NCBI GenBank assembly: GCA_022793655.1
Contig: JAAWDG010000011.1
Location: 1-64,000, forward strand
Direction of reading: 5' to 3'
Source: Clostridiales bacterium
GTDB taxonomy: Bacteria > Bacillota > Clostridia > Oscillospirales > CAG-272
Length of the DNA: 64,000 nucleotides
The notes under the pieces were generated by a model. That model saw nothing but the letters and a program-made list of their open reading frames with translations. It was not told the DNA's origin and searched no databases. Below, one piece after another: positions 20,583 to 30,953 of the stretch (position 1 is its first letter; every line of letters begins with the position of its first letter). The translations under genes were made by a program, and so were the position numbers.

Positions 20583-22298
20583 ATGAAGCTTATGAGAAAA
20601 AAACTTTCGTGTCTGTGTCTGTGTGTGGCTCTAATGCTTGGCGTTGTGCTGACCGGCTGTGGGACCAATGATGAAAATGCAACTTCGTCCAGCGATGGCG
20701 CAACACAAAACCAGAATGCAACTACAGTGACTATCGCCATGTCTAAAGGTGAGGGCACTACAGATGAAGCAGCCCAGTTGGTAGAGGATGCTATTAATGC
20801 CATTACAGAGAATAAATTAAATACACACGTAGAACTTTATTTGTATGAAAAAAGTGAATTAAAGCAAGCGATTATGAATCGCGTCGGCGAGATTAGCCAC
20901 TTGCTTGAAAATGGTGAAGATCTTGCGGCGAATAATGTTGATAAAGATGCAGAAGATGTAGTTGTAGTCGACAAAGAATCGGGCCGTAAAGAAACGCAGT
21001 ATCCAGAGGTGGCAAACACGCAGTTTGACATTATTCTGATTAACGGAATTGACGATTATTATGATTATTTGAATATGAGTATTTATTTGGATGGTGCAAA
21101 CGAAACCGGTCTTTTAAAACCGATTACCCCTTCCTCCTTAATTCGTCAATATGTAAATGCAACATTGTTGACCACTGCACAGGATAAAATGTTAAGAGAT
21201 TCGGGCAGCGGCAGTGTATATGCGATACCGAATAATCGTGATTTTGGTGAATACACGTATCTTGTACTGAATAAATCGTTATGTGATCGTTTAGGCTATA
21301 ATCCAGATGAACTGACCTCACGTGAAGTAGAAGGAACTTCTTCTGGTTTTGTCGCTTCTTTGAATTCATTGTCAAATTATTTGAATGATGTTCATAACAG
21401 CGATCCCAATATGACGTTGTTAGCGAATGTGCCCAACATTGATACAATTTTCTATACATTTGATGCCAGTATCCCGGTTGGAAGAAGCCAGTATTTTGGC
21501 GCTGGCCAGGAAACAAGCACATTGTTGGAGGCACCTCCAAATAACCTTTATGGTTCTGATGCATATAAAGCTTATTATAATGTGATGACACAGCTTGGTT
21601 CTTGGGGACAAAGACCAACAGCACAGACGGCCGATTTATCAGGTGATTTTGCAGCGGCTTATGTCAAAGGCAATGCAACAACCATTAAAGACATTGATCC
21701 TAATAAATATTACGTGCGTGTGTGCGATGTTCCGGTGAAATCAAATGAATATGTTTATAGTTCTATGTTCGGCGTAACGAAATATTCGATTAATGCCGAG
21801 CGAGCTGCCGCGGTGATTGAACTGTTTAACACAAACGCCCGTTTTAGAAATTTAATGTATTATGGCGTTGAAAATGTTCATTATACAGTTGAAGAAAATG
21901 GCGATTATCTTAAGATCAGTAACGATTGGAATATGGATCTTTATGATACAGGAAATCTTTATCTTTTAGAGCGTTCTGTCGGTCTTGGCGATTACTATTA
22001 TGCGCTTTCAGAAAATAAATGGCAAGCGGGCAAAGATTTGAACCGTGATTCGGTCACTGGCTTGCTGCTCGGTTTCCACTATGAAGCGGATGAGGCAATG
22101 AGAAGAGAAATTGAATCTCTCCGTACCAAAGCGGCACAGTGGAATAGCGAAATTTTAAATGGTTCTATGACGACCGCACAAGTGAAAGATGCCATGGACG
22201 CCGATTCTTCCTTTATGAAAATTGTTGATTCTGAAGATGAAAAATCAATCTATTCACAATACAGAACATGGTATGCAACCATGGTTCCTGAGAAATAA
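20583..22298 (+). CDS. Extracellular solute-binding-like lipoprotein
   Basis: Lipobox VVLTGCG; large secreted protein resembling carbohydrate ABC substrate-binding proteins; promoter TTGACA-N18-TAAAAT upstream. Confidence 0.7.
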   Translation: MKLMRKKLSCLCLCVALMLGVVLTGCGTNDENATSSSDGATQNQNATTVTIAMSKGEGTTDEAAQLVEDAINAITENKLNTHVELYLYEKSELKQAIMNRVGEISHLLENGEDLAANNVDKDAEDVVVVDKESGRKETQYPEVANTQFDIILINGIDDYYDYLNMSIYLDGANETGLLKPITPSSLIRQYVNATLLTTAQDKMLRDSGSGSVYAIPNNRDFGEYTYLVLNKSLCDRLGYNPDELTSREVEGTSSGFVASLNSLSNYLNDVHNSDPNMTLLANVPNIDTIFYTFDASIPVGRSQYFGAGQETSTLLEAPPNNLYGSDAYKAYYNVMTQLGSWGQRPTAQTADLSGDFAAAYVKGNATTIKDIDPNKYYVRVCDVPVKSNEYVYSSMFGVTKYSINAERAAAVIELFNTNARFRNLMYYGVENVHYTVEENGDYLKISNDWNMDLYDTGNLYLLERSVGLGDYYYALSENKWQAGKDLNRDSVTGLLLGFHYEADEAMRREIESLRTKAAQWNSEILNGSMTTAQVKDAMDADSSFMKIVDSEDEKSIYSQYRTWYATMVPEK

Positions 22299-22304
22299 AA
22301 AGGA

Positions 22305-22343
22305 AAATAAAAACCCGACCGATTTATATCGGTCGGGTTTTGT
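22305..22343. terminator. Terminator
   Basis: AAAACCCGACCGATttatATCGGTCGGGTTTTG. Confidence 0.85.
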
Positions 22344-22371
22344 TTAATAGGAGCAAGGCGAATCGGCTGCA

Positions 22372-23466
22372 TTAAACATTAAATCGAAATAATACAACGT
22401 CACCATCTTGAATCACGTATTCTTTTCCTTCACTTCGAACAAGCCCTTTTTCTTTGGCAGCTGTTAAGCTGCCTTCTTTCATTAAGTCATCAAAAGAGAC
22501 AATCTCTGCTCGGATAAAGCCTTTTTCAAAGTCGGTATGAATTTTGCCGGCTGCCTTGGGCGCTTTAGTCCCTTTTTGAATGGTCCAGGCACGTACTTCT
22601 TTGGGACCGGCGGTTAAATAACTGATTAATCCTAATAGAGAGTAACTCTCTTTTATCAGCTTATGTAAACCGCTTTCTTTTATGCCTAATCCTTCTAAAA
22701 ATTCGGCCTTTTCTTCGCTGGGCAATTCAGCAATTTCTGATTCAATCGAAGCACAAATCGGCAAAAGACCAGCGTTTTCGCTTTTAGCATGTTTTTGCAG
22801 AGCCATATAAGATTCATTTTTTGAAAGATCACTGCTAATCTCTTCCTCGCCGATATTAGCGGCATAGATGACTGGTTTTAAAGAGAGCAGGGCGATGTCT
22901 GCAAGCAGTGCACGTTCGTCCTCGGTGTAAGTCAGTGCGCGTGCGCTGATACCTTCATTCAAGGCTTGCAATATTCGTTCGTTGAGTGATAACTCGGCGG
23001 CTAATGTTTTATCGCCTTTCATTTGTTTTTTGATACGGTCTATGCGGCGCTCAATCATTTCAATATCTGAAAGGATTAATTCGGTATTAATGGTTTCAAG
23101 GTCACGCATCGGGCCGATTTTGCCGTCTACATGAATGATATCATCATCTTCGAAACAGCGTACAACATGTACAATGGCATCTACCTCTCGAATGTGAGAA
23201 AGAAATTTGTTGCCAAGTCCTTCTCCTTTCGAGGCTCCTTTAACGAGTCCGGCGATATCGACAAATTCGATGGTAGCGGGCGTATATTTTTCGGGGTGAT
23301 ACATTTCTGCCAGCTTGTCCAGCCGTTCATCGGGTACGGCTACTACGCCGACATTGGGTTCTATTGTGCAAAAAGGATAGTTGGCCATTTCTGCACCTGC
23401 ATTGGTAATGGCGTTAAAAAGGGTGCTTTTCCCTACATTCGGTAGACCGACAATGCCAAGTTTCAT
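22372..23466 (-). CDS. ychF: Ribosome-binding ATPase YchF/OLA1
   Basis: MKLGIVGLPNVGKSTLFNAITNAGAEMANYPFCTIEPNVGVV. Confidence 0.97.
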   Translation of the reverse strand: MKLGIVGLPNVGKSTLFNAITNAGAEMANYPFCTIEPNVGVVAVPDERLDKLAEMYHPEKYTPATIEFVDIAGLVKGASKGEGLGNKFLSHIREVDAIVHVVRCFEDDDIIHVDGKIGPMRDLETINTELILSDIEMIERRIDRIKKQMKGDKTLAAELSLNERILQALNEGISARALTYTEDERALLADIALLSLKPVIYAANIGEEEISSDLSKNESYMALQKHAKSENAGLLPICASIESEIAELPSEEKAEFLEGLGIKESGLHKLIKESYSLLGLISYLTAGPKEVRAWTIQKGTKAPKAAGKIHTDFEKGFIRAEIVSFDDLMKEGSLTAAKEKGLVRSEGKEYVIQDGDVVLFRFNV

Positions 23467-23710
23467 TGATTATTCTCCTGTCAACAAATATAGTGTGCGA
23501 GTCACCGTGATGGCGGTTCGCCTTTGCGATTATATGTAATCCTATTTATTATACACTGAAATGAGTAATTGTGCAAGCGAGGATGCAGGCAAAGACTTGA
23601 ATATAAAAAGAATACAATTAACAATCGATTCACAACTTTTGTTGAAATTGGTGATATAATGAACATGGACAAAAAAATGACAAACTTAATAAAATCAAAG
23701 GAGGCCCCAA

Positions 23711-24400
23711 ATGGCAACCAAAATATTAGTAGTTGATGATGATTTGAATATTTGCGAGATGCTGCGATTGTATTTGAAGAAAGATGGATATGATGTCAGC
23801 AGCGCGAGCGATGGAGAAGAAGGAATCGAAAAGTTTAGAGAATTTGCCCCCGATCTTGTGCTGCTTGATATTATGCTTCCTACAAGAGATGGATGGAGCG
23901 TCTGTCGCGAAATTCGCGAAACGTCGGATACGCCGGTGATTATGATTACTGCAAAAGGTGAAGTATATGATAAAGTTTTTGGCCTGGAGCTCGGGGCAGA
24001 CGACTTTATTGTGAAACCTTTTGATATGAAAGAGCTGACAGCCAGAATTAAAGCGGTACTTAGAAGATATACCAATACAGATGGGCAAGAGGACAGCGAA
24101 ACGATCAAATATGACAACATAGAAATCAGCTTGACTAAATTTGAATTGAAGCTGAACGGACGCTCGGTATCCATTCCCCGTAAAGAGTTAGAACTTCTCT
24201 ATTTCTTGGCTTCTAATCATGATCGGGTATTTACGCGTGATCAGCTGCTTGACAAGGTATGGGGCTTTGATTATTTGGGCGATTCCCGAACGGTAGATGT
24301 GCATGTAAAGCGTTTGCGTGAGAAATTAGATGGCATTTCCGAGAAATGGGCTCTTTCCACCGTTTGGGGTGTAGGATATAAATTTCAATTATTGCAATAA
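23711..24400 (+). CDS. OmpR/PhoB-family response regulator
   Basis: Receiver domain (DDDLNIC, DLVLLDIMLP) and winged-helix DNA-binding C-terminus. Confidence 0.93.
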   Translation: MATKILVVDDDLNICEMLRLYLKKDGYDVSSASDGEEGIEKFREFAPDLVLLDIMLPTRDGWSVCREIRETSDTPVIMITAKGEVYDKVFGLELGADDFIVKPFDMKELTARIKAVLRRYTNTDGQEDSETIKYDNIEISLTKFELKLNGRSVSIPRKELELLYFLASNHDRVFTRDQLLDKVWGFDYLGDSRTVDVHVKRLREKLDGISEKWALSTVWGVGYKFQLLQ

Positions 24401-24402
24401 TA

Positions 24403-24480
24403 CAAGACAATCGAAGATTTTCTTGCAGAGTTTGCTTTTCTGTTAAAGCAAGCAAAATTTTAGTTTGCGGATATATGATA
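24403..24480 (+). repeat. Possible degenerate/truncated member (I) of the structured repeat family, or terminator-like hairpins
   Basis: CAAGACAATCgaaGATTTTCTTG hairpin, then AGTTTGCTTTTctgttAAAGCAAGC hairpin; layout resembles the family but primary similarity is weak. Confidence 0.2.
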
Positions 24481-24540
24481 GAATATAGACAGGACATAAA
24501 TAAATGGGGCGCCATGCAGCGGCAGCCCCTATTTATCTGA

Positions 24541-26037
24541 ATGAACTTGTTTGATAGGAAGAATCGGATGTTTAAAAGTCTTTTTTCACGGTATATAACT
24601 GCTTTTATAGTTATTATATTAACAAGTTACCTGATGTTAGCGCTGGTGATAAGCGTGATGGTTGCTAATTATTCGAACCACACCAATCAAGAAGTGGTTG
24701 TCAATTCAGCGAGTGTTGTTCGAGCGGCTGTTCAGCAGCAATTCGAAACATCGGGAATTAGCGATTTTAATCAGTATGTATATTATGAATCACAAATGCT
24801 GACAAAAGAATTGAATATCGCGGCGCAGTGTACAAGTAATATGTGGATTTTTATCACGGATAAAAACGGCGTAATTTTGGCTGCTGATGACCATGCCGCG
24901 GCTAATTTGAAGCAAACCAGTGTTGACATGACTCAGTTTGATTTGTCAGCCGGCGGATTTAAAGGGTATACTGATTTTAATGGTATGTTTGAATCGAAGC
25001 GGTTGACCAAAATGGCTATGCTGAACGATGCGAATAAAGGCGTATACGGTTATGTTTTTGTATGCCTGCCTGAATCTATGCTAAGTGGATTTGTGAAAGG
25101 CATTGTCAAAGCGATTGGTATTGCCAGTTTGTGGGTCCTGGCAGCGGCTTTGGTGGCTGTGTATTTTCTTTCTGAACGAATTGTTGCACCAGTTCGGGCG
25201 ATTAGCCAAGTAGCTAAAAAATTCGCACAAGGTCATTTTGAGGCGCGTATTCCTGTACGGGGAAAAGATGAAATTTCTGAATTAGCCATTGCTTTTAATA
25301 ATATGGCGACATCGTTAGAGAATACAGAGAATATGAGAAGCGCTTTTATTGGCAATATTTCACATGAACTACGTACACCGATGACAACTATTTCGGGCTT
25401 TATCGACGGCATGTTGGACGGCGCTATACCAATCGAAAAGCATGATCACTATCTGCGGATTATTTCGGGTGAAGTGAAACGATTGTCAAGGCTTGTCTCT
25501 TCTTTATTAGATATTACCAAAATTCAGGCAGGCGAAAGAAAATTCAATCCAATTACCTTTGATATTTGTGAAACAGCCAGACAAATTATTATTTCCTGCG
25601 AACAGCGGTTGAATGATAAAAAATTAGATGTTGAATTTACTTGCGACGAGGATAATATGCTGGCTTACGCTGATCCGGACGCTATTTATCAAATTTTGTA
25701 TAATTTATGCGATAATGCCATTAAATTTGCGCACATGGGTGGCAAATATCGAGTATCAATTATCCGAAATGAAGAAAAAATATTTGTGTCTGTATATAAT
25801 GAGGGCATTGGTATCAAAAGCGAGGATTTACCTTTTGTCTTTGAGCGTTTTTATAAAGGAGACAAAAGCCGGGGCCTTGATAAGGCGGGACTCGGTTTGG
25901 GGCTCTATATATGTAAAGCTATTATGGATGCGCATGGAGAAGAAATTTGGGTAAAGAGCGAATATGAAAAGTATTGTGAATTTGTGTTTACCTTACAAAG
26001 CGCATTAGAAAGCGAAAATGTCGAATTAACAAAATAA
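24541..26037 (+). CDS. Membrane sensor histidine kinase (HAMP, HisKA, HATPase_c)
   Basis: GNISHELRTPMTTISGFIDGMLDG H-box; FERFYKGDKSRGLDKAGLGLGLYICK. Confidence 0.93.
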   Translation: MNLFDRKNRMFKSLFSRYITAFIVIILTSYLMLALVISVMVANYSNHTNQEVVVNSASVVRAAVQQQFETSGISDFNQYVYYESQMLTKELNIAAQCTSNMWIFITDKNGVILAADDHAAANLKQTSVDMTQFDLSAGGFKGYTDFNGMFESKRLTKMAMLNDANKGVYGYVFVCLPESMLSGFVKGIVKAIGIASLWVLAAALVAVYFLSERIVAPVRAISQVAKKFAQGHFEARIPVRGKDEISELAIAFNNMATSLENTENMRSAFIGNISHELRTPMTTISGFIDGMLDGAIPIEKHDHYLRIISGEVKRLSRLVSSLLDITKIQAGERKFNPITFDICETARQIIISCEQRLNDKKLDVEFTCDEDNMLAYADPDAIYQILYNLCDNAIKFAHMGGKYRVSIIRNEEKIFVSVYNEGIGIKSEDLPFVFERFYKGDKSRGLDKAGLGLGLYICKAIMDAHGEEIWVKSEYEKYCEFVFTLQSALESENVELTK

Positions 26038-26090
26038 TCATAAAGCGTATAACCGTCTGTCATGATCATCACATATAATAACATAGAAAA

Positions 26091-26133
26091 AGAAGCCAAC
26101 ATCAAAGTTAGAACGCCGATGTTGGCTTTATAG
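26091..26133 (+). terminator. Terminator-like hairpin after the sensor kinase
   Basis: AGCCAACATC...GATGTTGGCTTTAT. Confidence 0.65.
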
Positions 26134-26242
26134 GTCTTTTCATTGATAAGTATGTATAGTTATGAAATGGATATAGTTTCATTAGTAACCGATTGGCGAT
26201 GCTTAAGTTTTGCAGTGTTTTAAATAGAACGCTGAACAAGGG

Positions 26243-26842
26243 ATGATATTTTCTATGGCTGATAAAATAGGAAAAACAGGAAAAAACGAACTTGCTTGTG
26301 AAAATATATATGGCGGGTTTAAATATCGATTTTCTTATGATGAGTATATGCGAGTGCTGGACGAAAAGCTGGTGCGCAGAGAAAAAAGGGGCCGGCGAGC
26401 TTTCTTTGCAACTTTTTCTTTTGTCTTTGCCATGAGTCTGTGTTCATTGCTTTTTGCGATAAGCTATGTTGGCTTACAAGAAGAACCTGAGCAGCATGAT
26501 AATGCCAAAACTGTGAAAGCTGTTTTGAGCCCAGGCTGTATTTATGATATGACAGCAGTAGGTGGTAATTTTGTTATTGAGAGTGTGCGGCCTGAAACAA
26601 CGCTTTTATATCGCATTCCGGCTGGTGTTGTCGTCACGATGTTAAGTGAAGTATCGGCTAAAAAGAGTGATATGAAGTTAAAAGAAAGAGATATTATTTA
26701 TAAGGTCGATGGTGTGCAGACGCCGGATGTAGCAACTTTTCAGTCGGTCATCGCGGAAAAGCCGCCGGGATATAGTTTTGCATTTTCAGTTTATAGAGAG
26801 GGCGAAGAGGTCATGATTGACTGTGTGATTGATGAGCCATGA
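26243..26842 (+). CDS. Membrane-anchored PDZ-domain protein without a protease domain
   Basis: Single TM near the N-terminus, then IPAGVVVTMLSEVSAKKSDMKLKERDIIYKVDGVQTPDVATFQSVIAEKPPGYSFAFSVYREGEEV (PDZ-like). Confidence 0.65.
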   Translation: MIFSMADKIGKTGKNELACENIYGGFKYRFSYDEYMRVLDEKLVRREKRGRRAFFATFSFVFAMSLCSLLFAISYVGLQEEPEQHDNAKTVKAVLSPGCIYDMTAVGGNFVIESVRPETTLLYRIPAGVVVTMLSEVSAKKSDMKLKERDIIYKVDGVQTPDVATFQSVIAEKPPGYSFAFSVYREGEEVMIDCVIDEP

Positions 26843-27372
26843 AAGAAGGCATTTTAAGACGTATTTTGTTGATGATCATCGTTTTCGCATCGTGTATCGC
26901 TTTGTTTTTTGGCGGTTTATGCATGTATTATACGGTACAGACGAATCAAATTAAGGATAACGTCTCTGATTTTGAGCAGCAGTATCTTTCTGCTTTTCTG
27001 TATGATTATACGTTGCAGGCGTATGAAGACGAGGCGGAAGAACAAATGGCAGGGATTCGGGTGTATCTTAGTGAAGAAGCACTTTTGCAGGTCGAAACAG
27101 AGCTTGCGGAGGCGGCTGGTTTGCTTGCTTCAGGCGCAGCAGAGATAACACGATACGACATGCTTTTGAAAGATATTGATGTTGATTATCGATATGGTGG
27201 CGTGCGGGTGACCGTTCACCTTTATACAGATTATCAAGGATATGGCGCCTTTGTTGGGCAAGAGGGCGAAAAATCGGCTGTTTATGCAGGTCTTGTTACA
27301 CGGACGATGCAGATGGTAAAACAGCAGGGCGTATGGAAAATAGCGTCCATTCAAACTGAATATGAAACATAA
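26839..27372 (+). CDS. Hypothetical single-pass extracytoplasmic protein
   Basis: N-terminal TM; ATGA overlap with the PDZ gene. Confidence 0.65.
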   Translation: MKEGILRRILLMIIVFASCIALFFGGLCMYYTVQTNQIKDNVSDFEQQYLSAFLYDYTLQAYEDEAEEQMAGIRVYLSEEALLQVETELAEAAGLLASGAAEITRYDMLLKDIDVDYRYGGVRVTVHLYTDYQGYGAFVGQEGEKSAVYAGLVTRTMQMVKQQGVWKIASIQTEYET

Positions 27373-27385
27373 TGAATGTTCAATA

Positions 27386-27423
27386 AAAAACCGTTCTGTG
27401 CTTAATGCGCAAAACGGTTTTTG
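27386..27423. terminator. Terminator between convergent genes
   Basis: AAAAACCGTTCTGTgcttaatgCGCAAAACGGTTTTTG. Confidence 0.7.
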
Positions 27424-27432
27424 TTATTGGTT

Positions 27433-28086
27433 CTATTTGGCGGCACTTAGCATAGCTTGTACCGCTGTTTCGGGGTGCTCAGCACCAAAAATAGCGCTGC
27501 CCGCTACCAATACATCGACACCGGCTGAAGAAAGCGTATGCGTATTTGATAAAGTAATGCCGCCGTCTGCTTCAATTAAAAATGAAAGGCCAAGAGCCTT
27601 ACGACGCTTGTGTAACGCGGCTATTTTATCAATCGTTTCAGGTATCAGTTTTTGGCCGCCAAAACCGGGCTCCACTGTCATAATTAATACCATGTCTACC
27701 AGAGGAAGCAAATTGTCTAAGACCGCTATCGGGGTGCTTGGTTTAATGGCGATGCAGGCTTTAATGCCTTTTTTTCGAATCGACGCCAGTACATCGGCGG
27801 GTGCAGTCGTTGCTTCGTAGTGAATGGTCAGCAGATCAGCGCCGCTATCAATAAATTCGTCAATATAGCGTTCCGGCTTGTCAATCATTAAATGCACGTC
27901 AAAAACGGCATCGGTGAGGGGGCGAATGGCCTTGATTACACAGGGGCCAAATGAAATGTTCGGCACAAAAGCGCCGTCCATGACGTCCAGGTGCAGATAG
28001 GCCGCGCCAGCCTCATAAATTTTTTTTACGGATGGGCCTAAACAAGAAAAATCGGCCGCAAGAAGAGAAGGGGAAAGAATAGCCAT
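27433..28086 (-). CDS. rpe: Ribulose-phosphate 3-epimerase
   Basis: SPSLLAADFSCLG, HLDVMDGAFVPNISFGP, VEPGFGGQKLIPE. Confidence 0.96.
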   Translation of the reverse strand: MAILSPSLLAADFSCLGPSVKKIYEAGAAYLHLDVMDGAFVPNISFGPCVIKAIRPLTDAVFDVHLMIDKPERYIDEFIDSGADLLTIHYEATTAPADVLASIRKKGIKACIAIKPSTPIAVLDNLLPLVDMVLIMTVEPGFGGQKLIPETIDKIAALHKRRKALGLSFLIEADGGITLSNTHTLSSAGVDVLVAGSAIFGAEHPETAVQAMLSAAK

Positions 28087-28275
28087 CTTTTTTTCCTTTA
28101 TTTTAAGTAAATTTTGTTTTCTTTGTTTTTTGTGTGTTTACTGGTGCTGTGTCAAGGTTAACCGGCTGTCATAAGATAATAGAGAAAACCCGGTGCAGAA
28201 GGCATGCTTAGGATGTGCAAGCAACAAGATGTGTGAGAAGAAAAGCCTGTTTTCTGCATCTGCGAAGCCGCCCTG

Positions 28276-28770
28276 TTAAAGGGCGGTTTTTTTATATAAA
28301 AGACAAACGGCGTGCGCTGCGATACCGCTGCTATCTCCCGTAAAGCCAAGTCCTTCTTCGGTTGTTGCTTTTATATTAACACAGTTTGCATCACAAGCGA
28401 AAGCGTCGGCAATGTTGTGTTTCATCACCTCGATAAAAGGGGCAAGTTTAGGTCGTTCGGCCAGAATTGTTGCGTCAATGTTGCCAATTGCGAACTGCTC
28501 ATTTTGCATGAGCATACACACCTGTTGGCACAGCATAAGGCTATTTGCACCTTGATAGGCGTCGTCAGTATCGGGAAAATGCCGGCCAATATCGCCAAGG
28601 CCTAACGCGCCGAGCACAGCGTCCATAATGGCGTGCAGCAGTACGTCAGCGTCTGAATGGCCGAGCAGCCCCTTGTCATAAGGAATGTACACGCCGCCTA
28701 AAATGAGTGGACGGTGGCTAATCAGTTTGTGGACATCGTAACCATGCCCAATTTTAAAGGGTTTTGTCAT
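28276..28770 (-). CDS. ispF: 2-C-methyl-D-erythritol 2,4-cyclodiphosphate synthase
   Basis: [11 protein letters not shown]-like start; [32 protein letters not shown]. Confidence 0.95.
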   Translation of the reverse strand: MTKPFKIGHGYDVHKLISHRPLILGGVYIPYDKGLLGHSDADVLLHAIMDAVLGALGLGDIGRHFPDTDDAYQGANSLMLCQQVCMLMQNEQFAIGNIDATILAERPKLAPFIEVMKHNIADAFACDANCVNIKATTEEGLGFTGDSSGIAAHAVCLLYKKTAL

Positions 28771-29510
28771 GATAGCTCCTTACTGTATTGTTCTGCTATG
28801 GCAAGATCTTCGATCGTTGTTATTTTTATATTTTTATAACCGCAGTCAACTAATTTAATTTTAAAGCCAAGACGTTCGACTAACGAACAATCGTCTGTGC
28901 CTTCAAAATGGTCTTTTTTGGCCATATAGGCAGCGGCGCGATAAATTTCCGCCTTGAAAATTTGAGGCGTTAGTGCTTGCCATACGTGTTCTCGATGGGG
29001 GGTTGACTCAATAAAATCAAGGGCTGTTGCTATTTTAACAGTGTCTTTGGCTCGTGAAGCTGCACAAGCACAATTGTATTTTAGAGCTGCTTTGATGGTA
29101 TCTTCAATGTTTTTTTTGCTGACAAGCGGTCTTGCACCATCATGAATCAAGATAAAATCACATTTTGGGTTTAGCTTGTGAATACATCGAAAAGCAGATT
29201 CCTGTCTATTTGTGCCTCCGCTGACGACGGCCTTAACTTTAGTAAACCCATAGATGTTTGCAAATTCTTTATATCGGATCATTTCTTCTTTTTTTGCGGC
29301 AATAATAATTTCATCAATATATTCACTTTTCTCAAAGGCCATAATTGTTCTCACAATGATAGGAATGCCGTTTAAAGGGGTCATTTGTTTTGTAACATCG
29401 CCGCCCATACGGGTGCTCGAGCCGCCGGCCAGCAAAACGGCCGATATAAAAGATTTGGTTGGACTCGTGTTTTGCAAAAGGCGATTGACGACCGATGAAA
29501 AAAGATTCAT
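28767..29510 (-). CDS. ispD: 2-C-methyl-D-erythritol 4-phosphate cytidylyltransferase
   Basis: [37 protein letters not shown]. Confidence 0.93.
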   Translation of the reverse strand: MNLFSSVVNRLLQNTSPTKSFISAVLLAGGSSTRMGGDVTKQMTPLNGIPIIVRTIMAFEKSEYIDEIIIAAKKEEMIRYKEFANIYGFTKVKAVVSGGTNRQESAFRCIHKLNPKCDFILIHDGARPLVSKKNIEDTIKAALKYNCACAASRAKDTVKIATALDFIESTPHREHVWQALTPQIFKAEIYRAAAYMAKKDHFEGTDDCSLVERLGFKIKLVDCGYKNIKITTIEDLAIAEQYSKELS

Positions 29511-29759
29511 GTTGTTTCCTTTCGATAATAAAGGTGATTTAATCATAATAAACCGCGTGAAATCAATTCTTATGGTACCATATTTTTATGAAAAAGAAAA
29601 GGGGCTTGCTGATTCATAAATAAATTGAGAACTTCGTACCTTAAAAAGGGGACGTTTTTTGTTTGTTTTTAGCATAGATTGGTTACGAATTTGTAGTGGT
29701 AACTTCACAAATTCAAAGCGGGCAGCCATTGTAAAATCTTTGTTTTTATAGTATAATAT

Positions 29760-29862
29760 AAGAAAACCGTTGGTTATCTTAGAAAGTTTATTTTTCTGCT
29801 TTAATGAACGAAACTTGCGGTAAGTTTCACTTACGGTTTATCATATAGTAAAGATTTTATAT
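29760..29862 (+). repeat. Degenerate copy (G) of the structured repeat family
   Basis: AAGAAAACCgttGGTTATCTT hairpin; CTTAGAAAGTTTAT (unit C: CTTAGAAAGTTCAT); GAAACTTgcggtAAGTTTC hairpin; AGTAAAGATTTTAT tail. Confidence 0.5.
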
Positions 29863-30041
29863 GTTTATTGGCTGTTTACCATGTAGTATATAGATTAGGA
29901 CTGTACAAGGGAGTGACGTTTGGCGAGCATGCCTGTATTATAGATTTGATTGAAGCGGCCGATTTTCTTTTAATTGTGCAGGCTTCTATTTAGCCGAGGT
30001 TTATGATGTGTGCCGTTTTAGGGCGGCGGAATGGAGATATC

Positions 30042-30953
30042 ATGGCAGAAGCATTACAGAATATGTATACTTATTTATCCAGCCAAATTAAGTCGATTGG
30101 CGTGACAGATGTAGTCGATATATTAATTGTTGCCGTAGTACTGTATTATATCTTTCGGTTTGTGCAGGATCGTAGAGCTAGTAAGTTAGCCGTTGGCCTG
30201 ATTCTGTTGTTTGTTCTTTATTTGATCAGCGATTTACTAAGCCTAAATACCATAAAATTTATTATGGATAATATTTTTCAAGTTGGCTTGATTGCGGTGA
30301 TTATTGTCTTTCAACCAGAAATGCGCTCTATGCTGGAAAGCTTTGGCGGGCAAACCAAGCGCTTAAAGTCTTTTAGCGCGAAAGAATCGAAAGCAAATGT
30401 GAAAATGGTAGAGGAAATTTGCCGTGCGGCAGGTGATTTATCAAAGGACTGCACAGGCGCGTTGATTGTCATGCAGCGCAGTACGCCGCTTGGCGATTAT
30501 ATTAAGAGCGGAACCATTGTTAATGCAGATATTTCTTCTATTTTGCTGCGCAATCTATTTTTTAATAAAAGTCCCTTGCACGATGGCGCTGTGATTATAA
30601 GAGACGGCCGTATTTATGCGGCGGGCTGTTTTTTGCCGCTGACGATGAAAACCGAAATTATGAAAGAATTAGGTACGCGGCATCGGGCGGCCATTGGGGC
30701 CAGCGAAAATAGTGACGCACTGGTTATTGTGGTCAGTGAAGAGACGGGTACCATATCGGTGGCCTCTGACGGTAAGCTACGGCGGGGATTTACTCCTCAT
30801 TCGCTGGAAAAATATTTAACCAATGTGTTTGTAGAACCATCGGTTAAAAAGCCGAAATCAAAGAAGAAAAAAGAGGAGCAAAAGCAACAGACGAAAAACG
30901 CACAAGAAACAGAACCCAAGAAGGATGAACAGAGAGACGCAAAGGGGGAGTGA
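30042..30953 (+). CDS. cdaA: Diadenylate cyclase CdaA
   Basis: DAC motifs HDGAVIIRDGRIYAAGCFLPL and LGTRHRAAIGASE; N-terminal TM helices. Confidence 0.95.
   Translation: MAEALQNMYTYLSSQIKSIGVTDVVDILIVAVVLYYIFRFVQDRRASKLAVGLILLFVLYLISDLLSLNTIKFIMDNIFQVGLIAVIIVFQPEMRSMLESFGGQTKRLKSFSAKESKANVKMVEEICRAAGDLSKDCTGALIVMQRSTPLGDYIKSGTIVNADISSILLRNLFFNKSPLHDGAVIIRDGRIYAAGCFLPLTMKTEIMKELGTRHRAAIGASENSDALVIVVSEETGTISVASDGKLRRGFTPHSLEKYLTNVFVEPSVKKPKSKKKKEEQKQQTKNAQETEPKKDEQRDAKGE

Noticed and set aside
25628-25954. 108-aa ORF inside the sensor kinase gene in another frame
   Set aside because: Fully nested in the HATPase domain coding region; no independent support.
29640-29745. GAATTTGT...ACAAATTC inverted repeat (about 29690-29714) as another repeat family member
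   Set aside because: Hairpin is real but lacks the 5' AAGAA hairpin, inner hairpins and tail of the family.
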